A stretch of DNA of 64,000 bases from Actinoplanes teichomyceticus ATCC 31121 (lineage in GTDB: Bacteria; Actinomycetota; Actinomycetes; Mycobacteriales; Micromonosporaceae). Both the position numbers and the translations under genes were made by a program. Positions 51,378-60,567 of the stretch are shown here, piece after piece (position 1 is the first letter of the stretch; each line of letters opens with the position of its first letter). The notes under the pieces are model-generated. The model was not told the origin of the DNA and made no database searches. It was given only the letters and a program-made list of their open reading frames with translations. The stretch spans positions 532,001 through 596,000 of the forward strand of contig NZ_CP023865.1 in the NCBI RefSeq assembly GCF_003711105.1, written 5' to 3'.

Positions 51378-53435
51378 GTGGATGAAACTGGGCATTCCGG
51401 AGACGCCGGAGCCGCGGGTGGCGGCAACGGCGCCGACGCGCGTGACCGCGATCGGATGAACGGATGGGTGAACGGCGAAAACCCGTGGTCGAACCCGGGT
51501 GCGGCCCGGGAACAGGAGGCCGACGTGCCCCCGTGGCGGCGCGGCGACATCGGCCGGCAACCGTTCCCGGAGCGCCCCTTCGGGCCGGCCCCGAGCTCGG
51601 CCGCGCCCGCTCCGGCGTCCCCGCCGGGGCTGGTGGACCCGCCGCAGTCCACCGAGATTCCCCCTTCCGGGAACACCGACATAACGTCGCCGTGGTCCGG
51701 CGATCGCAGCCGGCTCGCTGACATTCTCGGACACCGGCCGCGCCCGGTCGATGCGGAGTCCGCCGCCAGGGCGACTTCGGGTCCTCCGGTCAACGCTCCG
51801 GCCCCCGCCAGCGCGCCCCCTTACCCGTACGAAGGGGACCTCGACGACTCGTACCGCACCACCGCGCCGGCCACCGTGCAGCGCGCCGCCGTGCCGATGG
51901 CCCGGCCGGCCCGGCAGGCCCGCGCCGATTGGACGCCCGGTGAGCCGGGCCAGACCCAGGGAGATCCACTGAGCCGTACCGACGCGCCGTCCGAACCGAT
52001 CCGCTCCCGGCACGCGCTGGTCAACGAGACGCTGGCACAGGGCCTTCCCCGGGTGGAGCCCGCCGCGCCGGCGGGGGACCAGCGATCGGTGGACAACGAG
52101 CCCGCCACGGGCCTGCCGACGTACGATGCCTCCAGCTTCCCGCGCCGGGGCTACGAGCCCGGGCCGGTCGCCTACCCGCCCGCCACCGACGACCCGACAC
52201 CCCCGTACACCTCGCCCGCGTACCCGGGCTTCCCCAGCACCCGTCCCGGTCGGCCGGAGAGCGGCGAACCCGCGGAAGGCGCCGCGCCGGGCGGAGCGCT
52301 GGACGAGCCGAGCGGGGTGCTGCCCCAGCGCGTACCGGCCCAGCCGGACGTGCCCCGAGTTCCGGAGCCGCCCTCCGTGGAGCCATCGGCCGAGGCGCCC
52401 GCCCTCGCGCGTATCGCGACGCACCTGCGCCGCGGTGACGTCGTGCCCGCGCAGGAGCGCCAGGAAGGCTTCGACGTGCAGGCCATCCTGGCCGCGGTGC
52501 GCGAGGTGGACGGCGTCCGGGACGCGTCGCTGCGCGCCACCCCGGCCGGCGCGCACAGCCTCCGGCTGGACCTCGCCGACGGCGCCGACGCGGCCGAGGT
52601 GAGCCGCCACGTCGCCCGCCTGCTGCAGGAACGGATGGGCCTGGACGCGGCGATGCCCGGCGACGCGGGCGCGCTGCGGCCCGCCGCGCCGTTCGTGCCG
52701 GCGCAGGCCGCCCGGTCCGGGCGCGCCTCGGTGAAGCCGGTCTCCCCGGCCCCGCCGCCGGCCGCCGCGACCTCGGCACCGCCCGCCCCGGCCCCGGTCT
52801 CGGCCGCCCCGGCGTTCGCGCCGCCGGCCGCGCCGGCCTTCCCCCCGCCGACGACGCCCGCCTTCCCCCCGCCGGCCGCCCCGGTCTCGGCCGCGCCGGT
52901 CTCCGCGACCCCGGCCGCGCCGGTCTCCGCCGTCCCGACCACCCCGGCGGCCCCGGAGCCCCAGCCGGCCGCGGTCGTCCCGCGTGACCTCAACAAGCCC
53001 CGCCCGCTCGACCCGGGTGACCGCCCCGGCCCCCGCGTGCTGATCGAGAACGTGCACGTCAACACGTTCGGCGCGGACGCCACGGTGGAGGTGCGGCTGC
53101 GCGCCGGCGCCCGGTCCGCGTCCGGTGTCGCCAGCGGCCCGGCCGTCGACGGCTACCTGCTGCGCCTGTGCGCCACGGCCACCGCCGGTGCGGTCGACGA
53201 GCTGCTCTCCACCTCGACGCACGCGGACGGTCCGGCGCGCTGCTTCGTCGAGCACGCGTCCGCCGTCTCGTTCGGCTCCACCCAGGTCGCCGTCGTGGTG
53301 CTGCTGCTGTCCTGTGGTGGCGGCTGGGTCGAGCAGCTGGCCGGCTCGGCGGTCGTCACCGGTGACGACCGGCACGCGATGGTGCGCGCCACACTGGCGG
53401 CGGTCAACCGCCGCGTCGAGGCACTCTTGGCTTGA
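51378..53435 (+). CDS. Large Pro/Ala-rich protein with conserved C-terminal domain, unknown function
   Basis: 685 residues from GTG 51378, with GAGGAG about 7 bases upstream. Not recognised. Residues 1-340 and about 435-530 are disordered, rich in Pro, Ala, Gly and Asp; the second stretch has FPPPTTPAFPPPAAP-type repeats. A small folded segment (about 365-425; DVQAILAAVREVDGVRDASL) and a C-terminal domain (about 553-685; VLIENVHVNTFGADATVEVRL, VDGYLLRLCA, STQVAVVVLLLSC) look conserved. The stop overlaps the next gene by 1 base, so it is translationally coupled to the hydrolase. No signal peptide seen. Confidence 0.75.
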   Translation: MDETGHSGDAGAAGGGNGADARDRDRMNGWVNGENPWSNPGAAREQEADVPPWRRGDIGRQPFPERPFGPAPSSAAPAPASPPGLVDPPQSTEIPPSGNTDITSPWSGDRSRLADILGHRPRPVDAESAARATSGPPVNAPAPASAPPYPYEGDLDDSYRTTAPATVQRAAVPMARPARQARADWTPGEPGQTQGDPLSRTDAPSEPIRSRHALVNETLAQGLPRVEPAAPAGDQRSVDNEPATGLPTYDASSFPRRGYEPGPVAYPPATDDPTPPYTSPAYPGFPSTRPGRPESGEPAEGAAPGGALDEPSGVLPQRVPAQPDVPRVPEPPSVEPSAEAPALARIATHLRRGDVVPAQERQEGFDVQAILAAVREVDGVRDASLRATPAGAHSLRLDLADGADAAEVSRHVARLLQERMGLDAAMPGDAGALRPAAPFVPAQAARSGRASVKPVSPAPPPAAATSAPPAPAPVSAAPAFAPPAAPAFPPPTTPAFPPPAAPVSAAPVSATPAAPVSAVPTTPAAPEPQPAAVVPRDLNKPRPLDPGDRPGPRVLIENVHVNTFGADATVEVRLRAGARSASGVASGPAVDGYLLRLCATATAGAVDELLSTSTHADGPARCFVEHASAVSFGSTQVAVVVLLLSCGGGWVEQLAGSAVVTGDDRHAMVRATLAAVNRRVEALLA

Positions 53436-54394
53436 TGAGAGGCGCGGTTCTGGCCGGCGACAGCGCGCTGCTGCCGGAGGGGGAGGTGCCGCCGCCCTGG
53501 CCCGCACGACGGGTCGCGGTCGGCGGGGCGATGCTGCACGTCCGGGACACCCCGGCGCTCCGGCCGGACGCCGAGCCCGCGGTGTACGTACACGGTCTCG
53601 GCGGCTCCTCGCAGAACTTCACCGACCTGGCCGGCCTGCTCGCCGACCGGTTCGCCGGGCAGGCCGTCGACCTGCCCGGCTTCGGCTACAGCGACCCCAG
53701 CCCGCGGTACTCGATACCGGCTTTCGCGGCCACCCTGATCGACTACCTGGAGACATCCGGCCGCGGCCCGGTGCACCTGGTCGGCAACTCGCTCGGCGGC
53801 TCCATCTCGGTGCGGGTCGCCGCGCTGCGCCCGGACCTGGTGCGCACGCTCACCCTGGTCTCCCCGGCGATGCCGTTCCTCAACCCGCGCCGGACCGCGC
53901 AGGGCCCGGTGCTGCCGCTGCTCGCCGTGCCCGGCGCGGCACGCGTGATGGCCTGGGCGCTGACCCGGATCACCGCCGAGCAGATGGCCGAGCAGGTGCT
54001 GGCCGCCTGCTTCGGCGACACCAGCAAGGTGCATCCGCAGCGCCGCGCCGAGGCGATGGAGGAGATCCAGCTCCGCTACACCGTGGACCACTATCCGCAG
54101 GCCTACCTCGGCACTCTGCGCGGCCTGGTGGGCAGCTTCCTGCGGGCGTACCTTCCGGGCGTCAACTCGCAGTGGCGCCTCGCCGCTCGGGTGCAGGCAC
54201 CCACCCTGGTGATCGGCGGTCTCAACGACAAGCTGGTCGATCCGCGGGTGCCGGCCCAGGTGGCCCGGGTGGTGCCGGACGGCCGTCTGCTGATCCTGCC
54301 GGGGGTCGGCCACGTCGCGCAGATGGAGGTCCCGCGTCTGGTCGCGCGGGCCATCGTCGGCATGATCGAGGACGTCCGGCCGGCCGCGGCATAG
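53435..54394 (+). CDS. Alpha/beta hydrolase
   Basis: 319 residues from ATG 53435 (TGATG overlap with the previous gene). Alpha/beta-hydrolase fold: YVHGLGGSSQNF (oxyanion loop), DLPGFGYSD, nucleophile Ser in LVGNSLGGS, acid Asp in GGLNDKLVDP, and His in GVGHVAQME near the end. A family of esterases or C-C hydrolases of unknown substrate. It belongs to the gene block leading to DUF3152 and moeZ. Confidence 0.9.
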   Translation: MRGAVLAGDSALLPEGEVPPPWPARRVAVGGAMLHVRDTPALRPDAEPAVYVHGLGGSSQNFTDLAGLLADRFAGQAVDLPGFGYSDPSPRYSIPAFAATLIDYLETSGRGPVHLVGNSLGGSISVRVAALRPDLVRTLTLVSPAMPFLNPRRTAQGPVLPLLAVPGAARVMAWALTRITAEQMAEQVLAACFGDTSKVHPQRRAEAMEEIQLRYTVDHYPQAYLGTLRGLVGSFLRAYLPGVNSQWRLAARVQAPTLVIGGLNDKLVDPRVPAQVARVVPDGRLLILPGVGHVAQMEVPRLVARAIVGMIEDVRPAAA

Positions 54395-54460
54395 CGCTCG
54401 TCTCACCCGCTCGCCTCGCGCGCGGGTCATCGACGCCGGTGTGCAAGGCTCGGATGCAAG

Positions 54461-55387
54461 ATGATCGCTCCCGTTGCCTCCGTTCACGAACCGGAGACCC
54501 CGCCGCCCACGGAGGATCGGTGGCGCCAGTGGTGGCTCGCGCTGTTCGCGGTCACGATGGTGCTGCTCACGGTGGTCACCGTGGCCGCGCGCCACGGTGG
54601 TTCGCCGGCGGCGCCGGCGGCCGCCACCCCGTCGTCCGCCGCACCCTCCGCCGCCGCGCCGCTCGCCCCGGCCTCGCCTGCGGCTGCGGCGCCCACTCCG
54701 GCCGCGGTGCTGCCGTCGGGCCCGCCGGCGCCGGCCCCGGCTGCGCCGTCGGCCGCCTCCGCGGGGCCCGGGCCCGAGGTCCTGCAGATCGCGGGCGCGG
54801 TCCCGGCGCACGGTTCCGGCGATTTCCAGTACGCCGTGAAGCGCGGCCCGGTGCTCGGAAGCGGAGGGCCGGTACGCCGGTTCCGGGTGGCCGTGGAGAA
54901 GGGCAGTGGCGAGGACCCGGAGGCGTTCGCCGCCCAGGTGGTGAGCACCCTCGGCGACCCGCGCAGCTGGATCGGCGACCGGACGTTGCGGCTGCGGATG
55001 GTCGGCGGAGGCGAGCCGGCCGACTTCACGGTCTACCTGGCCACCCGGGACACGGCCGGGCGGATGTGCCAGCGGGGCGGGACGAACATCCGGATCGGCG
55101 GGGTGCCGTACACCTCCTGTCGCACCCCCGGCCAGGCGATCATCAACCTGGACCGCTACCGCAAGTCGGCGCGTCCGTACCTGGCCGCTCGGGTGCCGCT
55201 CGCCGTGTACCGCAACTACGTGATCAACCACGAGGTGGGCCACGAGCTCGGCCATCACCACGAGGGCTGTCCCCGGCCGGGCGGCCCGGCGCCGGTGATG
55301 GTCCAGCAGACGCTGACGTTGCGGGGGTGCGTCCCGTACGCCTGGCCGCGCCGCGACGGCAAGCCGTTCGCCGGTCCGCGTCTCTGA
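54461..55387 (+). CDS. DUF3152 protein, zinc-metalloprotease-like, membrane-anchored
   Basis: 308 residues: cytoplasmic N-terminus, one TM helix (about 24-42), Ala/Pro/Ser-rich linker (45-105) and a C-terminal DUF3152 domain (about 115-308). The metzincin-like zinc motif HEVGHELGHHH (HExxHxxGxxH) begins at about residue 256, preceded by NYVIN and followed by GCVPYAWPR. The conserved core (DFQYAVKRGPVLG, RSWIGDRTLRLRM, DFTVYLAT) is shared with the next gene, its paralogue. Predicted extracytoplasmic peptidase; target unknown. Confidence 0.88.
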   Translation: MIAPVASVHEPETPPPTEDRWRQWWLALFAVTMVLLTVVTVAARHGGSPAAPAAATPSSAAPSAAAPLAPASPAAAAPTPAAVLPSGPPAPAPAAPSAASAGPGPEVLQIAGAVPAHGSGDFQYAVKRGPVLGSGGPVRRFRVAVEKGSGEDPEAFAAQVVSTLGDPRSWIGDRTLRLRMVGGGEPADFTVYLATRDTAGRMCQRGGTNIRIGGVPYTSCRTPGQAIINLDRYRKSARPYLAARVPLAVYRNYVINHEVGHELGHHHEGCPRPGGPAPVMVQQTLTLRGCVPYAWPRRDGKPFAGPRL

Positions 55388-55575
55388 CCCGCCCGGCGGG
55401 CACCGTCCGCTGGTGCGCCACGCGGGCGTGACGCCGGTGTGAGCCGCGGGACCGGGGGTGGCGTACCGGAAGAGGGTCGCACCGTGCGGTGACGTCCTCT
55501 GGGGTCAGGTTCTTCCGGTGGGGAAGCCGATTCCCCTGTGACGGAGCGGCGAGTCGTGGCAGGCTGGCCCTTGTT

Positions 55576-58500
55576 ATGGCAAACGCGACAAATGCCTCCC
55601 CTGATCCGGCGGCCGGCGCGAACCGCTCCGCCGGTGGCGGCCGGCGTGCCCGCGACGAGCCCTCCCGGGCGAAGAAGACGTCGGCGGCGACCGCCACCTC
55701 GGCGAAAGGTGTCGTCACGGCGCAGGCCGGCGCCGCGAAGAAGTCCGGCGGGCGGTCCGCGGCCGTGAGCAACGGCCGGCCGGTGGCCGCCGGCGGCAGG
55801 CCGGCGGAGAACGCGGCGGTCGCCCGCAAGACGGCGACCGGGAAGCCGGCGGCGCGGGGCGCTGGCGGCCAGGCAGGCAGCGGTAAGGCCGCGTCGTCGG
55901 CTGCGGGTGGCGCGGTCGGGGGTGAGGCGGCGTCGTCGGCTGCGGGTGGCGCGGTCGGGGGTGAGGCAGCGTCGTCCGCTGCGGGTGCCGCGACCCGGAG
56001 GGCGGGTGCCGCGACCCGGAGAGCGGGTGCCGCGACCCGGAGAGCGGGTGCCGCGACCCGGAGGGCGGGTGCCGCGACCAGCGGAGCGGGCGCCGCAGCG
56101 GCCGGGAAACCGGCCGCCGGGAAGCTGCCGGCCGCCGCCGGGGGTGGCCGGTCGGTGACCGAGGGCGGGCCGGCCGGCGGCGCGGCGACCGGCAAGGTGA
56201 CCCCGAGCGGAGCGGCTGCCGGAGGTGGCTCCGGGCCGTCCGCGGTGGCGAAGTCCGTGCGAGCCCGGACGACCAGGGCCACCGGCGGCCGTGGCGGCGC
56301 AGCGGACGGTCCGGCGGCCGGCAAGCGGGCCACCACTGCCGCAGGCGGTCAGGCGGCTCGCGGCGGCGCGCGCACCGGCTCCGTCCAGAGCCGGGCCATC
56401 AAGCCCACAAGCGGCGATGCGGCCCCCGCGCCGAGCGCGGCCCCAGACATCGCGCCGCGGGCCGGCGCACGTGCGGGAGGCCGCGCACTGCCCGCTGAGA
56501 GACGCCGCAAGATCCCGTCGAGCGAGGTGCAGACCCCCGCGTACGTCCCCCGCCGGACCTTCCTGCGCGCCGCCGAGATCAGCCACCCGGCCCTGCACGC
56601 CGCCCCCGCACCGGAGGAACGGGGCTCATCCGGCGGCCGGCACCGGGCGAGCGCGGAACAGCCCGGAGCCCCAGCCGGCCGCCACCGGCTGACCGCCGGC
56701 GAACCGCTGGCCCGGCACCGTGCTGAACAGCGCCCCCTCCATGCCGCCGATGATCTGGAGGATGCGCGGCCATCGCTGCCAACGGCGGATGCGCAGCCGC
56801 CACGGCATCCGGAGTCCGGAGCCGCCCGGCACGCCCACCGCCGGCCCGCCCCGCCGGTGGTCGACCCGGAGACCGGCCTGCCGCCCGGTATGACCCGCGG
56901 CATCCTCGAACTGGCCGCCGAGCGGCTGGCCGCCGCCCGTGCCGCCCGGTCCGCCGCCGAGCCGCCGAAGACCGGCGAGCCCGCCGGTGAGGCCGCCGCC
57001 GAGTCACCGCAGGCCGCGCGACCGGCCACCACGCGGCGCCTCCGGGGGGCCCGGCCGTCCCCGCCCGAGCCCTCGGAGAGCGGCCCATGCCACCCCGGCA
57101 CGAAGACGCCCGGGCCTCTCGAGAGCGACCCGCACCACCCCGGCACGCGAACGCCCGGGCCTCTCAAGAGCGACCCCCACCACCCCGGCACGCAGACGCC
57201 CGAGCCGCCCTCGGCCGACCCGCCGCCGGCCCAGCCGGCCGATCCGGCAGCGACCGGCGCCCTGGCCGGCCGTGTCGCCCGTCGTCGCCCGATCAACCGC
57301 CCCACCCGGCCCGCCGCCGTCGCTCCGCCGCCGGCGCAGCATCCGCCGGTGGCCCCGGCCGACTTCCGCCCGCCGCCCTACGAGGCCCCGGCCACGCCGC
57401 CGCCGTCGACAGCTGACCAGGTCGCGGCCTACGAGGCCCCGGTCGCGCCGCCGTCGACAGCTGACCGGGCCGCGGCCTACGAGGCCCCGACCGCGCCGCC
57501 GGCTGACCCGGCCCTCGCCCACGAGGTTGCGGCCGGCCGGCCCCCGCTGGCGGCGATCGGCCGGTCCCAGGCCCATGAGTCCCCGGTCCAGCCGGCCGAC
57601 CTGACGCCCGGCGCCGCCTCGACGACCGCGGCGCCGGCCATGCTGTCCCCGGCCGACGCGCAGCCGGCCCTGCCCGCGAATCCGTACGACACCGCCGAGT
57701 TCCCGCAGATCGTCGCCGACCAGGTGTACTTCGAGGAGCCGGCCGAGGAGGCGCACGACGCGGCCTGGTTCTGGTCGACCCCGGAGCAGCCGCCGGTCGG
57801 CCTGCCGGAGAGTGTCCGCATCCCGGACGGTCTGTGGCACCCCGCCGAACAGGACTATCCGGACGGTCTGGACCAGCCGACCCGCGAACAGCCGGTCTAC
57901 GTCGATCCGCCGGCCCCGGAGCAGGCGATCCCGCACCAGACCGCCCCGGAACGACCGGTCGGCCCGCGGTTCACCGGGCCGGTGCCCGGCCCGGCCGCGG
58001 ACACGCCGGCTGTGGCGACGGATCACGCTGTTCCGGCCGCGGCCGCGCCGTCCGTCGAGTCCGACGGGACCGTGTCGGCTGTCGAGTCCGACCGCGCCGC
58101 CCCGGCTGTCGAGTCCGGCCGCGCCGCCCCGGCTGTCGAGTCCGGCCGCGCCGCCCCGGCTGTCGAGTCCGGCCGCGCCGCCCCGGCTGTCGAGTCCGGC
58201 CGGGCCGCCCCGGCTGTCGAGTCCGGCCGGGCCGCCCCGGCCGTCGACATCGACCGGGCCGCTCCGGCCGCGGGCGGGCCGGCCGGGGAGCCCCTGACCG
58301 GCCGACGGCTGCTGCGGCGCCGCAGCCGGGTCACCTTCGTGGCGTACCTCCTGGTCGTCGCGCTGGTCCTGGTCGTCGGCCACGAGTTGCAGGACCGGCA
58401 GCTGACCGGCGTGGCCGACCGCGAGGCCGCGCCTCCGGCGGCCGACCGCGAGGCCGCGCCGCCCCCGGCCGGGCCGGTCGGCGCCGCGCCCCAGCCCGGT

Positions 58501-59148
58501 CCGGCGGGCGAGGGGGCCGCGACGGAGGCGGAGCGGCGCGGGTCGGTCCAGGGCGCGCCGCCGGCAGCCGGGGAGGAGACCGGCCGGGCGGGCGATTTCC
58601 GGTACGTCCGGACCCGCGGCCCGGTGCTCGGCGAGGCCGGCCGGCTGCAGCGGTTCCGGGTGGCCGTCGAGGAGACCGTGGACGGCGTCGAGCCGGACGA
58701 CTTCGCCGCGTCGGTCGACGACATCCTGGGTGACGAGCGCAGCTGGATCGGTGGCGGCAAGGTGCGGCTGCGCCGGGTGCCGGGGTCCGGTGCGGGCGCC
58801 GACTTCACCGTCTACCTGGCCACACCGGCGACCTCGGAGCGGATGTGTGCCACCGGTGGCCTGCACACCGACGGGTTCACCTCGTGCCGGCTGCCCGGCC
58901 GGGTGGTGATCAACGCCGAGCGCTGGGCGGATGCGATCCCGGACTACGCGGGCGACATCGGCCGGTACCGGCAGTACGTGATCAACCACGAGGTCGGCCA
59001 CCAGCTCGGACACGGCCACGAGGCGTGCCCGGGGCGGGGCCGGCCGGCGCCGGTGATGCTGCCGCAGACGTACGGTCTGGGCGGTTGTATCCCCCATGCC
59101 TGGCCGTACCGGGACGGCAAGCGGTACTCGGGCGAGCCACGCCCGTGA
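55576..59148 (+). CDS. Giant DUF3152 paralogue with long repeat-rich N-terminal region
   Basis: 1190 residues. Residues 1-900 are low-complexity Ala/Gly/Pro/Arg sequence with several repeat families: 12- and 7-residue units near 105-170, 15-residue HPGT.TPGPL units near 510-550, and eight VESGRAAPA-type units near 827-898. One TM helix lies at about 921-940 (VTFVAYLLVVALVLVVG). The C-terminal DUF3152 domain (about 1008-1190) has FRYVRTRGPVLG, RSWIGGGKVRLRR, and the zinc motif HEVGHQLGHGH (about 1137). Topology puts the huge disordered part inside the cell and the peptidase-like domain outside. ATG 55576 is chosen for composition; no strong binding site. Confidence 0.85.
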   Translation: MANATNASPDPAAGANRSAGGGRRARDEPSRAKKTSAATATSAKGVVTAQAGAAKKSGGRSAAVSNGRPVAAGGRPAENAAVARKTATGKPAARGAGGQAGSGKAASSAAGGAVGGEAASSAAGGAVGGEAASSAAGAATRRAGAATRRAGAATRRAGAATRRAGAATSGAGAAAAGKPAAGKLPAAAGGGRSVTEGGPAGGAATGKVTPSGAAAGGGSGPSAVAKSVRARTTRATGGRGGAADGPAAGKRATTAAGGQAARGGARTGSVQSRAIKPTSGDAAPAPSAAPDIAPRAGARAGGRALPAERRRKIPSSEVQTPAYVPRRTFLRAAEISHPALHAAPAPEERGSSGGRHRASAEQPGAPAGRHRLTAGEPLARHRAEQRPLHAADDLEDARPSLPTADAQPPRHPESGAARHAHRRPAPPVVDPETGLPPGMTRGILELAAERLAAARAARSAAEPPKTGEPAGEAAAESPQAARPATTRRLRGARPSPPEPSESGPCHPGTKTPGPLESDPHHPGTRTPGPLKSDPHHPGTQTPEPPSADPPPAQPADPAATGALAGRVARRRPINRPTRPAAVAPPPAQHPPVAPADFRPPPYEAPATPPPSTADQVAAYEAPVAPPSTADRAAAYEAPTAPPADPALAHEVAAGRPPLAAIGRSQAHESPVQPADLTPGAASTTAAPAMLSPADAQPALPANPYDTAEFPQIVADQVYFEEPAEEAHDAAWFWSTPEQPPVGLPESVRIPDGLWHPAEQDYPDGLDQPTREQPVYVDPPAPEQAIPHQTAPERPVGPRFTGPVPGPAADTPAVATDHAVPAAAAPSVESDGTVSAVESDRAAPAVESGRAAPAVESGRAAPAVESGRAAPAVESGRAAPAVESGRAAPAVDIDRAAPAAGGPAGEPLTGRRLLRRRSRVTFVAYLLVVALVLVVGHELQDRQLTGVADREAAPPAADREAAPPPAGPVGAAPQPGPAGEGAATEAERRGSVQGAPPAAGEETGRAGDFRYVRTRGPVLGEAGRLQRFRVAVEETVDGVEPDDFAASVDDILGDERSWIGGGKVRLRRVPGSGAGADFTVYLATPATSERMCATGGLHTDGFTSCRLPGRVVINAERWADAIPDYAGDIGRYRQYVINHEVGHQLGHGHEACPGRGRPAPVMLPQTYGLGGCIPHAWPYRDGKRYSGEPRP
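55888..56085 (+). repeat. In-frame 36-bp and 21-bp repeats in the giant DUF3152 gene
   Basis: 36-bp units at 55888, 55924 and (partial) 55960, then five 21-bp units at 55981, 56002, 56023, 56044 and 56065 with core GCGGGTGCCGCGACCCGGAG. All periods keep the frame. Confidence 0.85.
58054..58269 (+). repeat. Eight in-frame 27-bp repeats in the giant DUF3152 gene
   Basis: Units start every 27 bp from 58054 to 58243 and encode VESGRAAPA or close variants. The middle five are identical in protein, and the outer ones are diverged (VESDGTVSA, VDIDRAAPA). They lie just before the TM helix. Confidence 0.92.
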
Positions 59149-59256
59149 ATATTCCGTAATCTCGTATGTCGGGCCGTGTCCGACGTCATGGGCGCGGCGC
59201 CGCCGAACGAGCAACAATGGGCGGCGATCCTTACCACCGAACCCGGGGAGTGAACT

Positions 59257-60438
59257 GTGGCTCTGCCCCCGCTCGTCGAGCCGGCCGCCGAGCTGAGCGT
59301 CGATGAGATCCGCCGCTATTCGCGTCACCTGATCATCCCCGACGTCGGGATGGACGGGCAGAAGCGGCTGAAGAACGCCAAGGTCCTCGCGGTGGGCGCG
59401 GGCGGCCTGGGCTCGCCTGCGCTGCTGTACCTTGCCGCGGCCGGCGTCGGCACGCTCGGCATCATCGACTTCGACACGGTCGACGAGTCCAACCTCCAGC
59501 GCCAGGTCATCCACGGCGTCTCCGATGTCGGCACGCCCAAGGCGGAGTCCGCCGCGCGCAGCATCGCCGAGATCAACCCGCTGGTGAACGTGGTCATCCA
59601 CAACACCGCGCTGGACCGCGACAACGTCAAAGAGATCTTCAGCCAGTACGACCTGATCGTCGACGGCACCGACAACTTCGCGACGCGGTACATGGTCAAC
59701 GACGCCGCGGTGCTGCTCGGCAAGCCGTATGTCTGGGGCTCGATCTACCGTTTCGACGGCCAGGCGTCGGTCTTCTGGGAGGAGCACGGTCCCTGCTACC
59801 GCTGCCTCTACCCGGAGCCCCCGCCGCCCGGCATGGTGCCCAGCTGCGCCGAGGGCGGCGTCCTCGGCGTGCTCTGCGCGTCGATCGGCTCGATCCAGGT
59901 GAACGAGGCGATCAAGCTGATCACCGGCATCGGTGAGCCGCTGGTCGGCAGCCTGATGGTGTACGACGCGCTGGAGATGAGCTACCGCAAGATCAAGGTC
60001 CGGAAGGACCCGAACTGCGCGCTCTGCGGCGAGAACCCCACCGTCACCGACCTGCTCGAGGACTACGAGGACTTCTGCGGCGCGGTCTCCGAGGAGGCGC
60101 AGGAGGCGGTGACGGGTTCCACCATCACCGCCCGCGAGCTCAAGGAGTGGCAGGACTCCGGCAAGGACGTGTTCCTGGTCGACGTCCGTGAGCCGGCCGA
60201 GTGGGAGATCAACCGGATCCCGGGCGCGGTGCTGATCCCGAAGGGCGAGATCCTTTCCGGCGAGGCGCTGTCGCAGTTCCCGCAGGACCGGCAGATCGTG
60301 CTGCACTGCAAGTCGGGTGTGCGCTCGGCGGAGGCCCTGGCCGCGCTGAAGGCGGCCGGCTTCAAGGACGCGGTGCACGTCCAGGGAGGCATCGTCTCCT
60401 GGGTCAACACGGTCGACCCGTCGCTGCCGTCGTACTGA
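59257..60438 (+). CDS. moeZ: Adenylyltransferase/sulfurtransferase MoeZ
   Basis: 393 residues from GTG 59257. E1-like adenylation domain (about 15-270): GAGGLGSPALLYL (47-59), FDTVDESNLQRQV, DGTDNFATRY, and two zinc CxxC pairs (CYRCLYP, CALCGEN). Rhodanese domain (about 285-393) with the persulfide Cys351 in CKSGVRS. It activates sulfur-carrier proteins and supplies sulfur for molybdopterin, thiamine-like cofactors and sulfur-containing metabolites. It directly follows the DUF3152 genes. Confidence 0.95.
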   Translation: MALPPLVEPAAELSVDEIRRYSRHLIIPDVGMDGQKRLKNAKVLAVGAGGLGSPALLYLAAAGVGTLGIIDFDTVDESNLQRQVIHGVSDVGTPKAESAARSIAEINPLVNVVIHNTALDRDNVKEIFSQYDLIVDGTDNFATRYMVNDAAVLLGKPYVWGSIYRFDGQASVFWEEHGPCYRCLYPEPPPPGMVPSCAEGGVLGVLCASIGSIQVNEAIKLITGIGEPLVGSLMVYDALEMSYRKIKVRKDPNCALCGENPTVTDLLEDYEDFCGAVSEEAQEAVTGSTITARELKEWQDSGKDVFLVDVREPAEWEINRIPGAVLIPKGEILSGEALSQFPQDRQIVLHCKSGVRSAEALAALKAAGFKDAVHVQGGIVSWVNTVDPSLPSY

Positions 60439-60444
60439 TCGGGT

Positions 60445-60496
60445 TGTCACACTGGGGAGTCCCGATCTTGACTCCCCAGTGTGACAGTCACGTGAC
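60445..60496. promoter_or_regulatory. Long perfect hairpin and adjacent palindrome between moeZ and the cyclase-like gene
   Basis: TGTCACACTGGGGAGTC (60445-60461) and GACTCCCCAGTGTGACA (60470-60486) form a perfect 17-bp stem with an 8-base loop. The palindrome GTCACGTGAC follows at once (60487-60496), and another TGTGACA lies near 60510. The hairpin may end moeZ transcription, but the repeated TGTGAC/GTCACA words in the promoter of the next gene also suggest a regulator site. Confidence 0.7.
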
Positions 60497-60567
60497 CGAA
60501 ACGGACCATTGTGACAGATGGTCGATAGCTCCGCCGAAACACAGGGTCACCGGGTAACGTCTCAATC

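Noticed and set aside
57004..60450. 1148-codon minus-strand frame over the DUF3152 and moeZ genes
   Set aside because: Shadow of two well-supported plus-strand genes; composition is unlike real proteins of this window.
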